DNA of 34,510 bases. It comes from Deltaproteobacteria bacterium (GTDB lineage: Bacteria > Desulfobacterota > Dissulfuribacteria > Dissulfuribacterales > UBA3076). The number at the start of each line of letters is the position of its first letter. Position 1 is the stretch's first letter. The translations under genes were made by a program, and so were the position numbers. The notes under the pieces are model-generated. The model ran no database searches. It was not told the origin of the DNA and saw only the letters and a program-made list of their open reading frames with translations. This document shows, one piece after another, positions 1 through 7,196 of the stretch. The stretch lies in the NCBI GenBank assembly GCA_027004715.1, contig JALTHG010000026.1, positions 1-34,510 on the forward strand, given 5' to 3'.

Positions 1-1
1 C

Positions 2-733
2 AGTATGCGTGGCGACTTTACGCCTGGAAATCAGGGAGACGACATCGTAAGTGGTCTTGTCTCCACATATCCCATCTCTATAGAACAGGAGAGGGCATTA
101 GGGCTTGATTCTGAGATGACCCTGGAAGAAAATTTCCCAGAGATCTATAATAGATTATTGGCCCTGTCAAAGAGGCTTATCTATAAAAAGAGGTGGGATC
201 CCCAGGAGATAGAATTTACCTTTGAAGGTCCAGAGGCCCACCAGCTCTTTATACTCCAGAGTAGAGATATGACCATCAAGAGGCAGGATACCCTTGAGAC
301 CTTTGTACCATCAGCGGAACTGGAGGCCAGCTATCTGTGCAGAGGCATTGGGGTGAGTAGAGGGGCCATGAGCGGAAGGGTGGCATTTACCCTCTCTGAG
401 ATCAAAGGACTACGCAAAAGAGAACCCCATACCCCCTTGATCCTTATCCGTTCAGATACGGTACCGGACGATATTAGAGAGATCTCTTCGGCAGATGGCC
501 TGCTCACGGCAAAGGGAGGACAGACATCTCATGCAGCCATTATTGCATTCCGCCTAGATAAGACCTGTGTCGTAGGGTGCAAGCAGTTGCAGGTCTTTGA
601 GGACCAGGGCCTTGCGCGCCTGCATGAACATACTATCCATTCTGGAGACTTTCTGAGTATTGACGGCAGGAGTGGCCTGATTTACATAGGGAGACATGCC
701 ACTCAGATAGAAAAGATGACTCCTCTGGACTGA
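2..733 (+). CDS. PPDK-type PEP-utilising phosphotransfer protein, 3' part (partial)
   Basis: The reading frame is open to the left edge, so the true start lies outside the window. The visible protein begins with the end of a PPDK-like nucleotide-binding region (GDFTPGNQGDD, then LFILQSRDM about residues 81-89 counted from the first Met). The swivelling phosphohistidine domain follows, with the signature GGQTSHAA; the phospho-accepting His is about residue 176. In pyruvate phosphate dikinase this His shuttles phosphate between the ATP site and a C-terminal PEP/pyruvate TIM barrel. Here the frame stops about 65 residues after the His, and pgk starts 14 bases later, so the barrel domain is absent. 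The protein may be a truncated paralogue, a regulatory phosphotransfer protein, or a subunit of a split dikinase. Family recognition is secure; the reaction is not. It lies directly upstream of pgk and tpiA, which fits central carbon metabolism. Confidence 0.8.
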   Translation, partial: SMRGDFTPGNQGDDIVSGLVSTYPISIEQERALGLDSEMTLEENFPEIYNRLLALSKRLIYKKRWDPQEIEFTFEGPEAHQLFILQSRDMTIKRQDTLETFVPSAELEASYLCRGIGVSRGAMSGRVAFTLSEIKGLRKREPHTPLILIRSDTVPDDIREISSADGLLTAKGGQTSHAAIIAFRLDKTCVVGCKQLQVFEDQGLARLHEHTIHSGDFLSIDGRSGLIYIGRHATQIEKMTPLD

Positions 734-747
734 GACAGGAGAAGACC

Positions 748-1947
748 ATGGCTACGATCAAATATATAGATCAGATTCCATTAGAGGGACAGAAGGTGCT
801 GATGAGGGTGGACTTTAATGTCCCCCTAGATGGGTCTGGGGACATCACAGACGACAACCGCATCAGGAGGGTCCTGCCCAGTATAAAATATGCCATAGAG
901 AACAGGGCCAGGCTGATACTCTGCTCGCACCTGGGCCGTCCCAAGGGAGAGAGGATAGAAAAGTTCAGCCTGAGGCCTGTGGCCAGGCGTCTTGGTGAAC
1001 TGTTGGACCAGGAGGTCCCCCTGGCCCAGGACTGCATAGGTGAAGATGTAGAAAATCAGGTCAGCGCCATGTCAGAGAGAGAGGTGCTGCTCCTTGAAAA
1101 TCTCAGATATCATCCAGGAGAGACCCAGAATGATCCTGCATTTGCAGAGGGTCTGGCGAGGCTGGCCGATGTATATATAAATGATGCCTTTGCGGTATCG
1201 CACCGTTCTCATGCCTCAGTGGTTGGAGTACCTGGAATAGTCAGGAAATGCGCGGCTGGATTTCTCATCAGGCAGGAACTCTCATACTTTAATAGGGCCA
1301 TGGAAGGGCCTGAAAGGCCCCTGTTGGCCATTCTGGGTGGGGCCAAGATATCCGGAAAGCTGGAGGCCATCAAAAATATCCTCCGCCGGGTAGATAAGCT
1401 GATAGTCGGCGGGGCCATGGCCAACACCTTCCTGGCTGCCCAGGGTATTGATATAGGGAGATCCCTCACTGAGACAGAACTGGTAGAGACTGCCAGGGAC
1501 CTGATTGAGCAGGCAGGAAAGGGGGGCGTCAAGTTTTATCTGCCTATTGACTGTGTCATAGCCCCAGGTCCTGATGCCAACGCCGAGACAAAAATCGTTC
1601 CGGTCCAGGAGATACCCCAGGACTGGATGGCGCTGGATATAGGGCCTGCTACCATAGATCTCTTCAGCGAGGTCATCCATGACGTAAAGACCATAGTATG
1701 GAATGGCCCTATGGGTGTCTTTGAACTGCCCCCCTTTAGCCACGGTACCCTGACCCTGGCACATGCAGTTGGAAAAGGCAATGCCCTCAGTATTGTAGGT
1801 GGAGGAGATACAGACCTGGCCATCCAGAGGGCGGATGAGACAGGCAATATCTCTTATATATCCACGGGTGGAGGGGCATTCCTCACCCTGTTGGAGGGGA
1901 GGGAACTGCCCGGCATAGAGGCCCTTAAGGAGTGTAGTAAAAAATGA
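748..1947 (+). CDS. pgk: Phosphoglycerate kinase
   Basis: Cytosolic enzyme of glycolysis and gluconeogenesis that moves phosphate between 1,3-bisphosphoglycerate and ADP. At 399 residues it has normal bacterial length. Visible hallmarks are the N-terminal substrate-binding segment VLMRVDFNVPLD (about residues 17-28), the HLGRPKG loop, LLLENLRYHPGE, the GGAKISGK motif, the nucleotide-binding WNGPMGVFE and the C-terminal IVGGGDT. The start at 748 is preceded by AGGAG about eight bases upstream. The stop overlaps the start of tpiA as ATGA, implying translational coupling. Nothing is unusual in the protein; the assignment is near certain. Confidence 0.98.
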   Translation: MATIKYIDQIPLEGQKVLMRVDFNVPLDGSGDITDDNRIRRVLPSIKYAIENRARLILCSHLGRPKGERIEKFSLRPVARRLGELLDQEVPLAQDCIGEDVENQVSAMSEREVLLLENLRYHPGETQNDPAFAEGLARLADVYINDAFAVSHRSHASVVGVPGIVRKCAAGFLIRQELSYFNRAMEGPERPLLAILGGAKISGKLEAIKNILRRVDKLIVGGAMANTFLAAQGIDIGRSLTETELVETARDLIEQAGKGGVKFYLPIDCVIAPGPDANAETKIVPVQEIPQDWMALDIGPATIDLFSEVIHDVKTIVWNGPMGVFELPPFSHGTLTLAHAVGKGNALSIVGGGDTDLAIQRADETGNISYISTGGGAFLTLLEGRELPGIEALKECSKK

Positions 1948-2717
1948 ATACCTCAAAGAGAAGACCTATTCTGGCTGCCAATTGGAAGATGCACAAGACC
2001 GCGGCCGAGACCCGCGGCTTCCTTACGGCGTTTCTGCCCCTTGTAGATGGTCTGGATGGAAGGGAGATAGTGATTGCCCCTCCGTTCACGGCCCTGTCGG
2101 CGGCCAGTGAAGTCCTGAAAGGGAATAAATTGGTATCCCTCGCCGCCCAGAACATGTATTTTGAGCAAGAGGGGGCCTTTACTGGAGAGATATCCCCCAT
2201 AATGCTCAGGGAGTTTGGGGTCAAGCGGGTGATCCTTGGACACTCTGAGCGCAGGCATGTCTTTGGAGAAGGAGACGATCTCATTGCCTCAAAGGTCAGG
2301 GCCGCCATGGAAAACGGTCTGCTCCCTATCCTCTGCATTGGAGAGATGCTGGAGGAACGGGAGGCCGGCTCCACCTATGAGGTGCTTGAAAGGCAGTTAT
2401 CCACAGGTCTCTCAGCCATAGATAACAGAGGGGCAACACAGGTGGTAATTGCGTATGAACCTGTATGGGCAATAGGCACTGGCAAGACGGCCACTCCCAC
2501 ACAGGCACAGGAGGCACATATCTATATCCGGTCCTGGCTGGACAGCCGTTTCGGCCCTGGTATTGCAGATCAAATCCGAATATTGTATGGTGGCTCTGTC
2601 AAACCGGATAATATCAATGAGTTGATGGCGCTCCCTGATATAGACGGGGTCCTCGTTGGTGGCGCATCTCTCAAGGTTGAGGGCTTTGCAGAGATCGTCA
2701 GTTGTCAGATCGATTAA
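1944..2717 (+). CDS. tpiA: Triosephosphate isomerase
   Basis: Interconverts dihydroxyacetone phosphate and glyceraldehyde 3-phosphate in the cytosol. The 257-residue chain shows the full TIM signature set: N-terminal AANWKMHK with the catalytic Lys, the catalytic-His segment ILGHSERRH, the catalytic-Glu loop AYEPVWAIGTGKTA with flexible loop 6, and the phosphate-binding LYGGSVKPDN and GVLVGGASL. The start overlaps the pgk stop by four bases (ATGA), so the two genes are almost certainly cotranscribed with the upstream PPDK-like gene. The following 231 bases contain no gene but hold a MITE-like inverted repeat. Confidence 0.98.
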   Translation: MNTSKRRPILAANWKMHKTAAETRGFLTAFLPLVDGLDGREIVIAPPFTALSAASEVLKGNKLVSLAAQNMYFEQEGAFTGEISPIMLREFGVKRVILGHSERRHVFGEGDDLIASKVRAAMENGLLPILCIGEMLEEREAGSTYEVLERQLSTGLSAIDNRGATQVVIAYEPVWAIGTGKTATPTQAQEAHIYIRSWLDSRFGPGIADQIRILYGGSVKPDNINELMALPDIDGVLVGGASLKVEGFAEIVSCQID

Positions 2718-2760
2718 TTTTTTATACAGGGGCCACTGATATCGGGATTAATGAAATATG

Positions 2761-2902
2761 AATATTGATGTCCTTGCAAAAAGTCTTTTTCTCACGCAAA
2801 GGCGCAAAGCTCGCAAAGGCAATCTATTGTTATTAAAGAAAAAACTCTGCGTCTTGGCGACCTTGCGTGATATCTTTGATTTTTTACGAAGTCATCAATG
2901 TT
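2761..2902. repeat. MITE-like imperfect inverted-repeat element
   Basis: A 142-base element with long imperfect inverted repeats fills most of the tpiA-secG gap. The outer ends are AATATTGATG (2761-2770) and CATCAATGTT (2893-2902), continuing inward as TCCTTGCAAAAAG against TTTTTACGAAGT. Inner arms are CTCACGCAAAGGCGCAAAG (from 2791) and CTCTGCGTCTTGGCG...TTGCGTGA (2845-2870), around an A+T-rich centre. There is no coding capacity. From general knowledge, palindromes rich in CACGCAAAG/CTTTGCGTG are dispersed in many bacterial genomes. The RNA could fold as a long hairpin and might end or stabilise the tpiA transcript, but no T-tract typical of an intrinsic terminator follows it. Confidence 0.7.
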
Positions 2903-2948
2903 GAGTTAGTCTTGCATAAGTTAAGTCTATGGATATCTGGGTAAATTT

Positions 2949-3440
2949 ATGTTTATGTACCCTTTTGTAATAGCAATACACGTTATAACGTGTATCCTCT
3001 TGGTTATTGCTGTATTGCTTCAACAGGGCAAGGGAGCTGAGATAGGTGCTGTATTTGGTGCCAGTGATACTGTATTTGGCAGCTCAGGGCCAACCTCCTT
3101 CTTGCACAAACTTACTGCAGGCCTGGCTGCACTCTTTATGATTACTTCCCTTACCCTTACCTATATGTCGGCCCACAGGGTTGAGAATTCAGTAATGCAA
3201 AATGTAGAGGAGGCCCCAGTAATCCCTAAGGTCCCAGCAGGCACAAAGGCACCTATTGAATCTGTCAAAAAAGGCGTTAATGTAGTCCCTACTAAGCCCA
3301 AGGCCAGTGCAAAGAGGCCTGGTGTTTTGAAGACAGGGCAGGCCCATAAGGCCGGCCCTGTAGAGAAACAAAAAGGCAAGAAAAGGACCAGGGCTAAAGA
3401 GCCGACTCTGCCAAAGGCCCGGGCCAAGACAAGCAAATAA
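2949..3440 (+). CDS. secG: Preprotein translocase subunit SecG with extended basic tail
   Basis: Small inner-membrane partner of SecY and SecE in the general secretion channel. The N-terminal 75 residues are classic SecG: a first membrane helix (about residues 4-24), the conserved cytosolic loop QQGKGAEIGAVFGASDTVFGSSGP, and a second helix (about 54-74). Residues from about 85 to 163 form a low-complexity tail rich in Lys, Pro, Ala and Val with no recognisable fold. Many SecG proteins have about 75-110 residues, so this one is long; tails of this kind occur in some lineages. ATG 2949 is used, but ATG 2955 in the same frame is equally possible because no clear ribosome-binding site precedes either. 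tRNA-Leu follows 11 bases after the stop. Confidence 0.93.
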   Translation: MFMYPFVIAIHVITCILLVIAVLLQQGKGAEIGAVFGASDTVFGSSGPTSFLHKLTAGLAALFMITSLTLTYMSAHRVENSVMQNVEEAPVIPKVPAGTKAPIESVKKGVNVVPTKPKASAKRPGVLKTGQAHKAGPVEKQKGKKRTRAKEPTLPKARAKTSK

Positions 3441-3451
3441 CAGAAATTATT

Positions 3452-3537
3452 GCCGAAGTGGTGGAATAGGTAGACACGCCATCTTGAGGGGGTGGTGGGC
3501 AAAACCCGTGGGGGTTCGAATCCCCCCTCCGGCACCA
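3452..3537 (+). tRNA. tRNA-Leu (anticodon GAG)
   Basis: An 86-base class II tRNA including an encoded CCA end. The acceptor arm GCCGAAG pairs with CTCCGGC with one A-C mismatch. The anticodon stem CCATC/GGTGG (3479-3483 with 3491-3495) encloses the loop TTGAGGG, placing anticodon GAG at 3486-3488, which reads CUC and CUU leucine codons. The long variable arm GGGCAAAACCC typical of tRNA-Leu is present, followed by the T arm GGGGGTTCGAATCCCCC. It sits 11 bases after secG and may be processed from the secG transcript. Confidence 0.96.
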
Positions 3538-3578
3538 TTTACAGGTCCAGCCATCCTGCCGTAGAGCAAGAGAGGGTG

Positions 3579-3640
3579 AGTGTTCACATCTCCTCTGGCC
3601 GGCGAGTAAACGGTCCAAGAGGAGGGGTGAACGCTTACAA
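3579..3640. repeat. Palindromic intergenic repeat, copy 1
   Basis: The left arm AGTGTTCACATCTCCTCT (3579-3596) can pair with the right arm AAGAGGAGGGGTGAACGCTT (3617-3636), leaving a roughly 20-base loop. The right arm reads GTGAACGCTTACA, matching the other copies near 4456, 18061 (reverse) and 33996. The segment TCTGGCCGGCGA at 3594-3605 occurs again, inverted, at 7072-7083. The repeat lies between tRNA-Leu and the DsbC-like gene; no T-tract follows. Confidence 0.65.
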
Positions 3641-3678
3641 GATGTTGGTAAGATTATAAAATTAAGGGAGGAATAGAG

Positions 3679-4449
3679 ATGTACTTTCTCAGGTATCTCA
3701 TTTTGTTGTTTGCGCCCCTGTTTGTACTGGTACAGGTCCAGGAGGGCTATGCTGCTTCCTGCCCAGACAGGGGTATTCTACAACAGCAGCTAAGGAAGAC
3801 CTTTAGACGAGACATAGATATCATAAAGGTCAGGCCAAGTCCTGTCCCAACGATCTGTGAAGTAGAGGTAAATTTTCGTGGTCATAAGGGCGTCTGGTAT
3901 ATTGATCAAAAAGGTAATTTCTTGAGCATTGGTCAGATCTACAGGGTCTCAGACGGGACCAATATCACCAGAGAGGCGATCAGCAGACTCAACCGCTTTA
4001 CCAACTCAGAGATCAAGGAACTCGATAAACTCACTGCCTTTACTGTGAATTCAAAGGGAAAGCTGCTCTATCTGGTCGTAGACCCAGAGTGTCCATATTG
4101 CAAAAGGGCAGAGGCGATCCTTGCCCCCCTGCTGAAAAAAGGGGAGATCCAGTTAAAAGTCCTGTTCTTCCCCCTCAGTTTCCATAGGGGTGCAAAGGAA
4201 CAGTGCATATCCATTATATGTGACAACAAGGGATTTGATGCCCTGAGGAACCAGTATAGATCGAAAAATCAGTGTCAGAGAGGGAGAGATAAGGTGGAAA
4301 ATACCCTCCGTTTCCTGGAACGTAAGGGTATTGGAGGTATCCCTACCTATATCTTTACTGATGGGCGCTACTATTCGGGCATACTTGGGAAAGAGGCCCT
4401 GATGAGGCGATTGGGGATTAAAGATGTGACTGTCGGGAAGTCTAAATAG
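3679..4449 (+). CDS. DsbC-like periplasmic thiol:disulfide interchange protein
   Basis: Predicted periplasmic disulfide isomerase or reductase of the thioredoxin fold. A signal peptide covers about residues 1-26 (hydrophobic LILLFAPLFVLVQV, likely cleavage after GYAA). An N-terminal dimerisation-like region (about 28-110) is followed by the thioredoxin-like domain with the active site CPYC at 138-141 inside VVDPECPYCKRAE, and the cis-Pro loop GGIPTYIFTDG near the C terminus. The 256-residue length matches DsbC/DsbG-type proteins. A strong ribosome-binding site AAGGGAGG precedes ATG 3679. No DsbD or cytochrome c maturation partner is nearby, so its specific substrates are unknown. Family assignment is firm; isomerase versus reductase cannot be settled from sequence alone. 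Confidence 0.88.
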   Translation: MYFLRYLILLFAPLFVLVQVQEGYAASCPDRGILQQQLRKTFRRDIDIIKVRPSPVPTICEVEVNFRGHKGVWYIDQKGNFLSIGQIYRVSDGTNITREAISRLNRFTNSEIKELDKLTAFTVNSKGKLLYLVVDPECPYCKRAEAILAPLLKKGEIQLKVLFFPLSFHRGAKEQCISIICDNKGFDALRNQYRSKNQCQRGRDKVENTLRFLERKGIGGIPTYIFTDGRYYSGILGKEALMRRLGIKDVTVGKSK

Positions 4450-4455
4450 GGCTGA

Positions 4456-4500
4456 CCTTCACACCTCCTCCTGACGTCGTCAGGGGATGTGAAGGTTACA
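4456..4500. repeat. Palindromic intergenic repeat, copy 2
   Basis: The left arm CCTTCACACCTCCTCCTGAC (4456-4475) pairs imperfectly with the right arm GTCAGGGGATGTGAAGG (4479-4495), giving a tight hairpin with a short loop. The right arm continues as TGTGAAGGTTACA, one base shorter than the TGTGAACGGTTACA seen at 34010. It lies between the DsbC-like gene and the purH-type gene. It is a strong hairpin but lacks a following T-run, so it is listed as a repeat and not as a terminator. Confidence 0.65.
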
Positions 4501-4514
4501 GATAGGAGTTACAT

Positions 4515-5807
4515 ATGAAAGACATGAAGGAGATGTACAGGACGATAATTGGGGATCACTTTCCTCCAAGTCTCTCTATATCTTTTGGTGACCAGACTCT
4601 GGTCTATCGCAAGAAGACCTGGAAGATCAGAAACGAAAAGACAGGAGAGCTAGAAGAGAGGGGGCTGCGCTACGGAGAGAACCCAGACCAGGAGGCAGCA
4701 CTGTATGAGCTTGTAAATGGAAATCTGGTCCTTGGGGACTGCACTTTTATAGCCCCAGGGAATGGTCTGGTGAGTTCTATATCCGACACAGATATGATCC
4801 AGGCAGGCAAGCACCCTGGCAAGATCAATCTTACAGATGTAGATAATTCTCTCAATATATTGAAATTTTTGTCAGAGAGACCTGCGACTGTCATAGTGAA
4901 ACACAATAATCCCTGTGGGGTGGCATATGGGAATAGCCTTGAAGAGGCCTTCACAAAGGCCTTGAGGGCAGACCGGGTGGCGGCATTTGGTGGCTGTGTA
5001 TCGTTTAACAGGCCTGTAGATAAGGCAACAGCAGAGGCAGTCAGCAGACAGTATATCGAGGTAGTATGTGCGCCTGAATATGAAGAAGGTAGTGTGGCAA
5101 TACTCTCTCAGAGGAAGAATCTCAGGATCATCCAGATCAGGCAGATTGATCGCCTGAGTGCCTATTGGGACATGCGTTTTGTGGACTTCAAGAGCCTGAT
5201 AGATGGAGGGATCATAGTCCAGCAGTCTCCGATAAACAAGATCCGTACAAAGGAAGACTTAAGACCCGCTGAGTGTGTATATAAAGGTAAGACATACAGG
5301 ATCGATCGCCTTCCAGACGACAGAGAATATGAAGATATACTGTTTGGTTGGTCAGTTGAACAGGGAGTCACCTCTAATTCTGTGATATATGTCAAGGACG
5401 GGGTGACAATAGGGATCGGTACAGGTGAACAGGATAGAGTAGGCGTAGCAGAGATTGCTGTATACAAGGCCTATACCAAATATGCAGACATCATCTGCTA
5501 TGACAGGTTTGGGATATCCTACAAAGAGCTTGGCCTGGCAGTGAGCAAAGGGGAGCGTAATGATGCTGAAAGACGTGAGATCGACCAAAAGGTAGAGCTG
5601 GATAGGGGAGGTCTTCCGGGTTCTGTTATGGTCTCTGATGCCTTTTTCCCCTTCAGGGATGGGGTCGATGTTGGCATCAGGCAGGGCATAACAGCTATTG
5701 TACAGCCTGGCGGTTCCCTGAGAGACTGGGAATCTATTCAGGCATGTAATGAGGCAGATCCCAAGGTGGCCATGGTATACACGGGTCAAAGGGCCTTCAG
5801 ACACTAA
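4515..5807 (+). CDS. Stand-alone AICAR transformylase (PurH C-terminal domain type)
   Basis: Predicted phosphoribosylaminoimidazolecarboxamide formyltransferase, the ninth step of de novo purine synthesis, moving a formyl group from 10-formyl-THF to AICAR. Visible hallmarks are LRYGENPDQ (51-59), the catalytic motif KHNNPCG (Lys129, His130), VSDAFFPFRD in the C-terminal half and the closing QPGGSLRD...TGQRAFRH. The usual bifunctional PurH has about 520-530 residues, with an N-terminal MGS-like IMP cyclohydrolase domain. This protein has 430 residues, and only about 50 residues without any cyclohydrolase motif precede the transformylase part. IMP cyclohydrolase must therefore be encoded elsewhere. 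ATG 4515 has a good TAGGAG site. It may be annotated purH, but the bifunctional name would be wrong. Confidence 0.88.
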   Translation: MKDMKEMYRTIIGDHFPPSLSISFGDQTLVYRKKTWKIRNEKTGELEERGLRYGENPDQEAALYELVNGNLVLGDCTFIAPGNGLVSSISDTDMIQAGKHPGKINLTDVDNSLNILKFLSERPATVIVKHNNPCGVAYGNSLEEAFTKALRADRVAAFGGCVSFNRPVDKATAEAVSRQYIEVVCAPEYEEGSVAILSQRKNLRIIQIRQIDRLSAYWDMRFVDFKSLIDGGIIVQQSPINKIRTKEDLRPAECVYKGKTYRIDRLPDDREYEDILFGWSVEQGVTSNSVIYVKDGVTIGIGTGEQDRVGVAEIAVYKAYTKYADIICYDRFGISYKELGLAVSKGERNDAERREIDQKVELDRGGLPGSVMVSDAFFPFRDGVDVGIRQGITAIVQPGGSLRDWESIQACNEADPKVAMVYTGQRAFRH

Positions 5808-5835
5808 AAAGTGAAAGAGATGCCCGTTGATGTAG

Positions 5836-6234
5836 ATGAAGACGACTTCTCTCAGGCTCGTTGACAAAATAGCCCTCCCAAATGGCCTCGTGCTGGAACT
5901 CTATGACTATTCCAGGCGTGTGGCAGGAGACAGGTGGTTTGTTGGGCTACTCTCTCGGATACCTATTGAGGTATCTAGAGAGGACTTTGCGAGTGTGGCA
6001 CAGGAGCAGGGACTCTATGAGGAATTTATCAGGCAACAGGGACAGCCAATATATTTTGAGATGAAGAAAGAGAGGAATTTCATAGACCAGAGGGAGAAAG
6101 ACCAGATCTTCAGGCAACTCCTGGATGAACTGAGACAGCATGCGCTCTCCTATATGGGACATAGGTCCTTTGCAAGAGGGTTTATTAGACAGAGGGTCCG
6201 AGACTTTGAGGAAAGACAGAAATGGTGGAAATAG
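5836..6234 (+). CDS. Conserved-looking hypothetical protein
   Basis: I do not recognise a named family. The 132-residue protein has an even amphipathic composition, no signal peptide and no membrane helix, so it is probably cytosolic. The N-terminal part (LVDKIALPNGLVLELYDYSRRVAGDRWFV) looks like a small beta-rich domain; the rest is rich in Glu, Gln, Arg and Lys and likely helical. It starts 28 bases after the AICAR transformylase and overlaps the next gene by 13 bases, a tight arrangement that supports it being a real, coexpressed gene. Codon use resembles its neighbours. Confidence 0.75.
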   Translation: MKTTSLRLVDKIALPNGLVLELYDYSRRVAGDRWFVGLLSRIPIEVSREDFASVAQEQGLYEEFIRQQGQPIYFEMKKERNFIDQREKDQIFRQLLDELRQHALSYMGHRSFARGFIRQRVRDFEERQKWWK

Positions 6235-7028
6235 GACAACTGACACAGTTAGACCACCCTGAGATAATTCAGGCACTCTTACCCTGCAGAGAAGAGTCTT
6301 ATAGAGAGAGTGAGCTAGAGATACTGACAGCGATATCAGAAGATGGCACTGAGATTCGCTCCAGGGTCTTTTGGGGAAGGCCAGGAGAGCCTCATATCCT
6401 GTTTTTTCCTGCCGAATATGACAGTGAGGCAGGTATCTCTAGACTGGCAACTGGGCTTGGTAAATTTGGCATCAGTCTGATAAGCATGGACTATCGTGGA
6501 TGTATGGGAAGTCCCGGCGAACCTTCCATCAGTGCCCTGCCAAAAGACGCCGAGGCCCTCTATCAGGCAGTAAAAGACTGGTATAGTGAGGCCCAGAGGA
6601 CTGGTCCCCTGGTATTTATGGGCCGTTCCCTGGGTAGTGCCATTGCCTTAGACCTTGCCTCTCGTCATGTCAAGGACTCTCTGGCCCTCATACTGGAAAG
6701 TGCCTTTGATACTACAGAGAGTTTCCTTTCAGGCAAGGGGATCTCTTTTTCTGGTGGGGATCTCTTTTCTAATCGCTCTAAGATGCTCAGGTACCATAAG
6801 CCCGTCCTGTTTATACACAGCTACCGTGATCAAGTCGTATCTATAAATGAGATCGATTCCCTCCTGGCAGAGAGTCGTTCAAGGGCCACACAGTTCCAGA
6901 TAGTACCCAGTGCATGCAGAGAGGATATAATGGAAAAGGCAGGAGATATCTATTTTACTGTCATAAGGGACTTTCTCAATCAACGCATGGGACGGAGACC
7001 CCGCAGGAGGAAAAAGGGTAATAAATGA
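6222..7028 (+). CDS. Alpha/beta-hydrolase-fold protein, probable catalytic His lost
   Basis: A cytosolic 268-residue alpha/beta-hydrolase-fold protein. The nucleophile elbow GRSLGS puts Ser136 at the usual place, and the oxyanion segment MDYRGCMGSPGEP precedes it. The acid is probably Asp203 in HSYRDQVV. Relatives typically end with a GxxH-N/E-D stretch before a GDxYF-like helix; here that place reads PSACREDIMEKAGDIYF, with Arg233 where the His is expected, and no other C-terminal His is seen. The enzyme may be inactive or use a different base. A basic tail (RRPRRRKKGNK) ends the protein. The gene overlaps the preceding hypothetical gene by 13 bases and is the last of this plus-strand run, converging on glnA. 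Confidence 0.8.
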   Translation: MVEIGQLTQLDHPEIIQALLPCREESYRESELEILTAISEDGTEIRSRVFWGRPGEPHILFFPAEYDSEAGISRLATGLGKFGISLISMDYRGCMGSPGEPSISALPKDAEALYQAVKDWYSEAQRTGPLVFMGRSLGSAIALDLASRHVKDSLALILESAFDTTESFLSGKGISFSGGDLFSNRSKMLRYHKPVLFIHSYRDQVVSINEIDSLLAESRSRATQFQIVPSACREDIMEKAGDIYFTVIRDFLNQRMGRRPRRRKKGNK

Positions 7029-7071
7029 GGCACCTGATGTAAGCTATGACCTCCTGTTGAACTTTACGTCG

Positions 7072-7170
7072 TCGCCGGCCAGATGTAGCCTCTCAAGGCT
7101 TTCATGGGCAAAGTGCCTGATCTTGTGTCAGGCTGCTCCTGAAACCCTGAGAAGGGCTACCCTGGCCGGG
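7072..7170. repeat. Structured inverted repeat between convergent genes, possible bidirectional terminator
   Basis: The 168-base gap between the hydrolase-fold gene and glnA (converging) holds nested palindromes. The outer arms are CCGGCCAGATGTAGCC (7075-7090) and GGCTACCCTGGCCGG (7155-7169). A middle pair joins CTCAAGG near 7092 with CCTGAG near 7146. A perfect inner hairpin GCCTGA-TCTTGTG-TCAGGC lies at 7115-7133. The structure could stop transcription from both sides, but there are no T-tracts. TGTTGAAC...TACGTCG just before it recurs at 18088, and TCTGGCCGGCGA (here inverted) recurs in repeat copy 1. Confidence 0.55.
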
Positions 7171-7196
7171 GATGTAGAAATTACCTTGAGGTAGAT

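Noticed and set aside
1282-1956. Minus-strand 224-codon frame within pgk
   Set aside because: Fully antisense to a clear phosphoglycerate kinase; no ribosome-binding site or recognisable motif.
3161-3618. Minus-strand frames over the secG tail and tRNA-Leu encoding peptides such as GGFEPPR and RRGDSNPHGF
   Set aside because: These are the well-known false proteins read antisense through a tRNA gene; there is no ribosome-binding site and tRNA-Leu explains the sequence.
4456-4500. Hairpin after the DsbC-like gene as an intrinsic terminator
   Set aside because: The stem is strong but no T-tract follows, and the sequence belongs to the dispersed repeat family.
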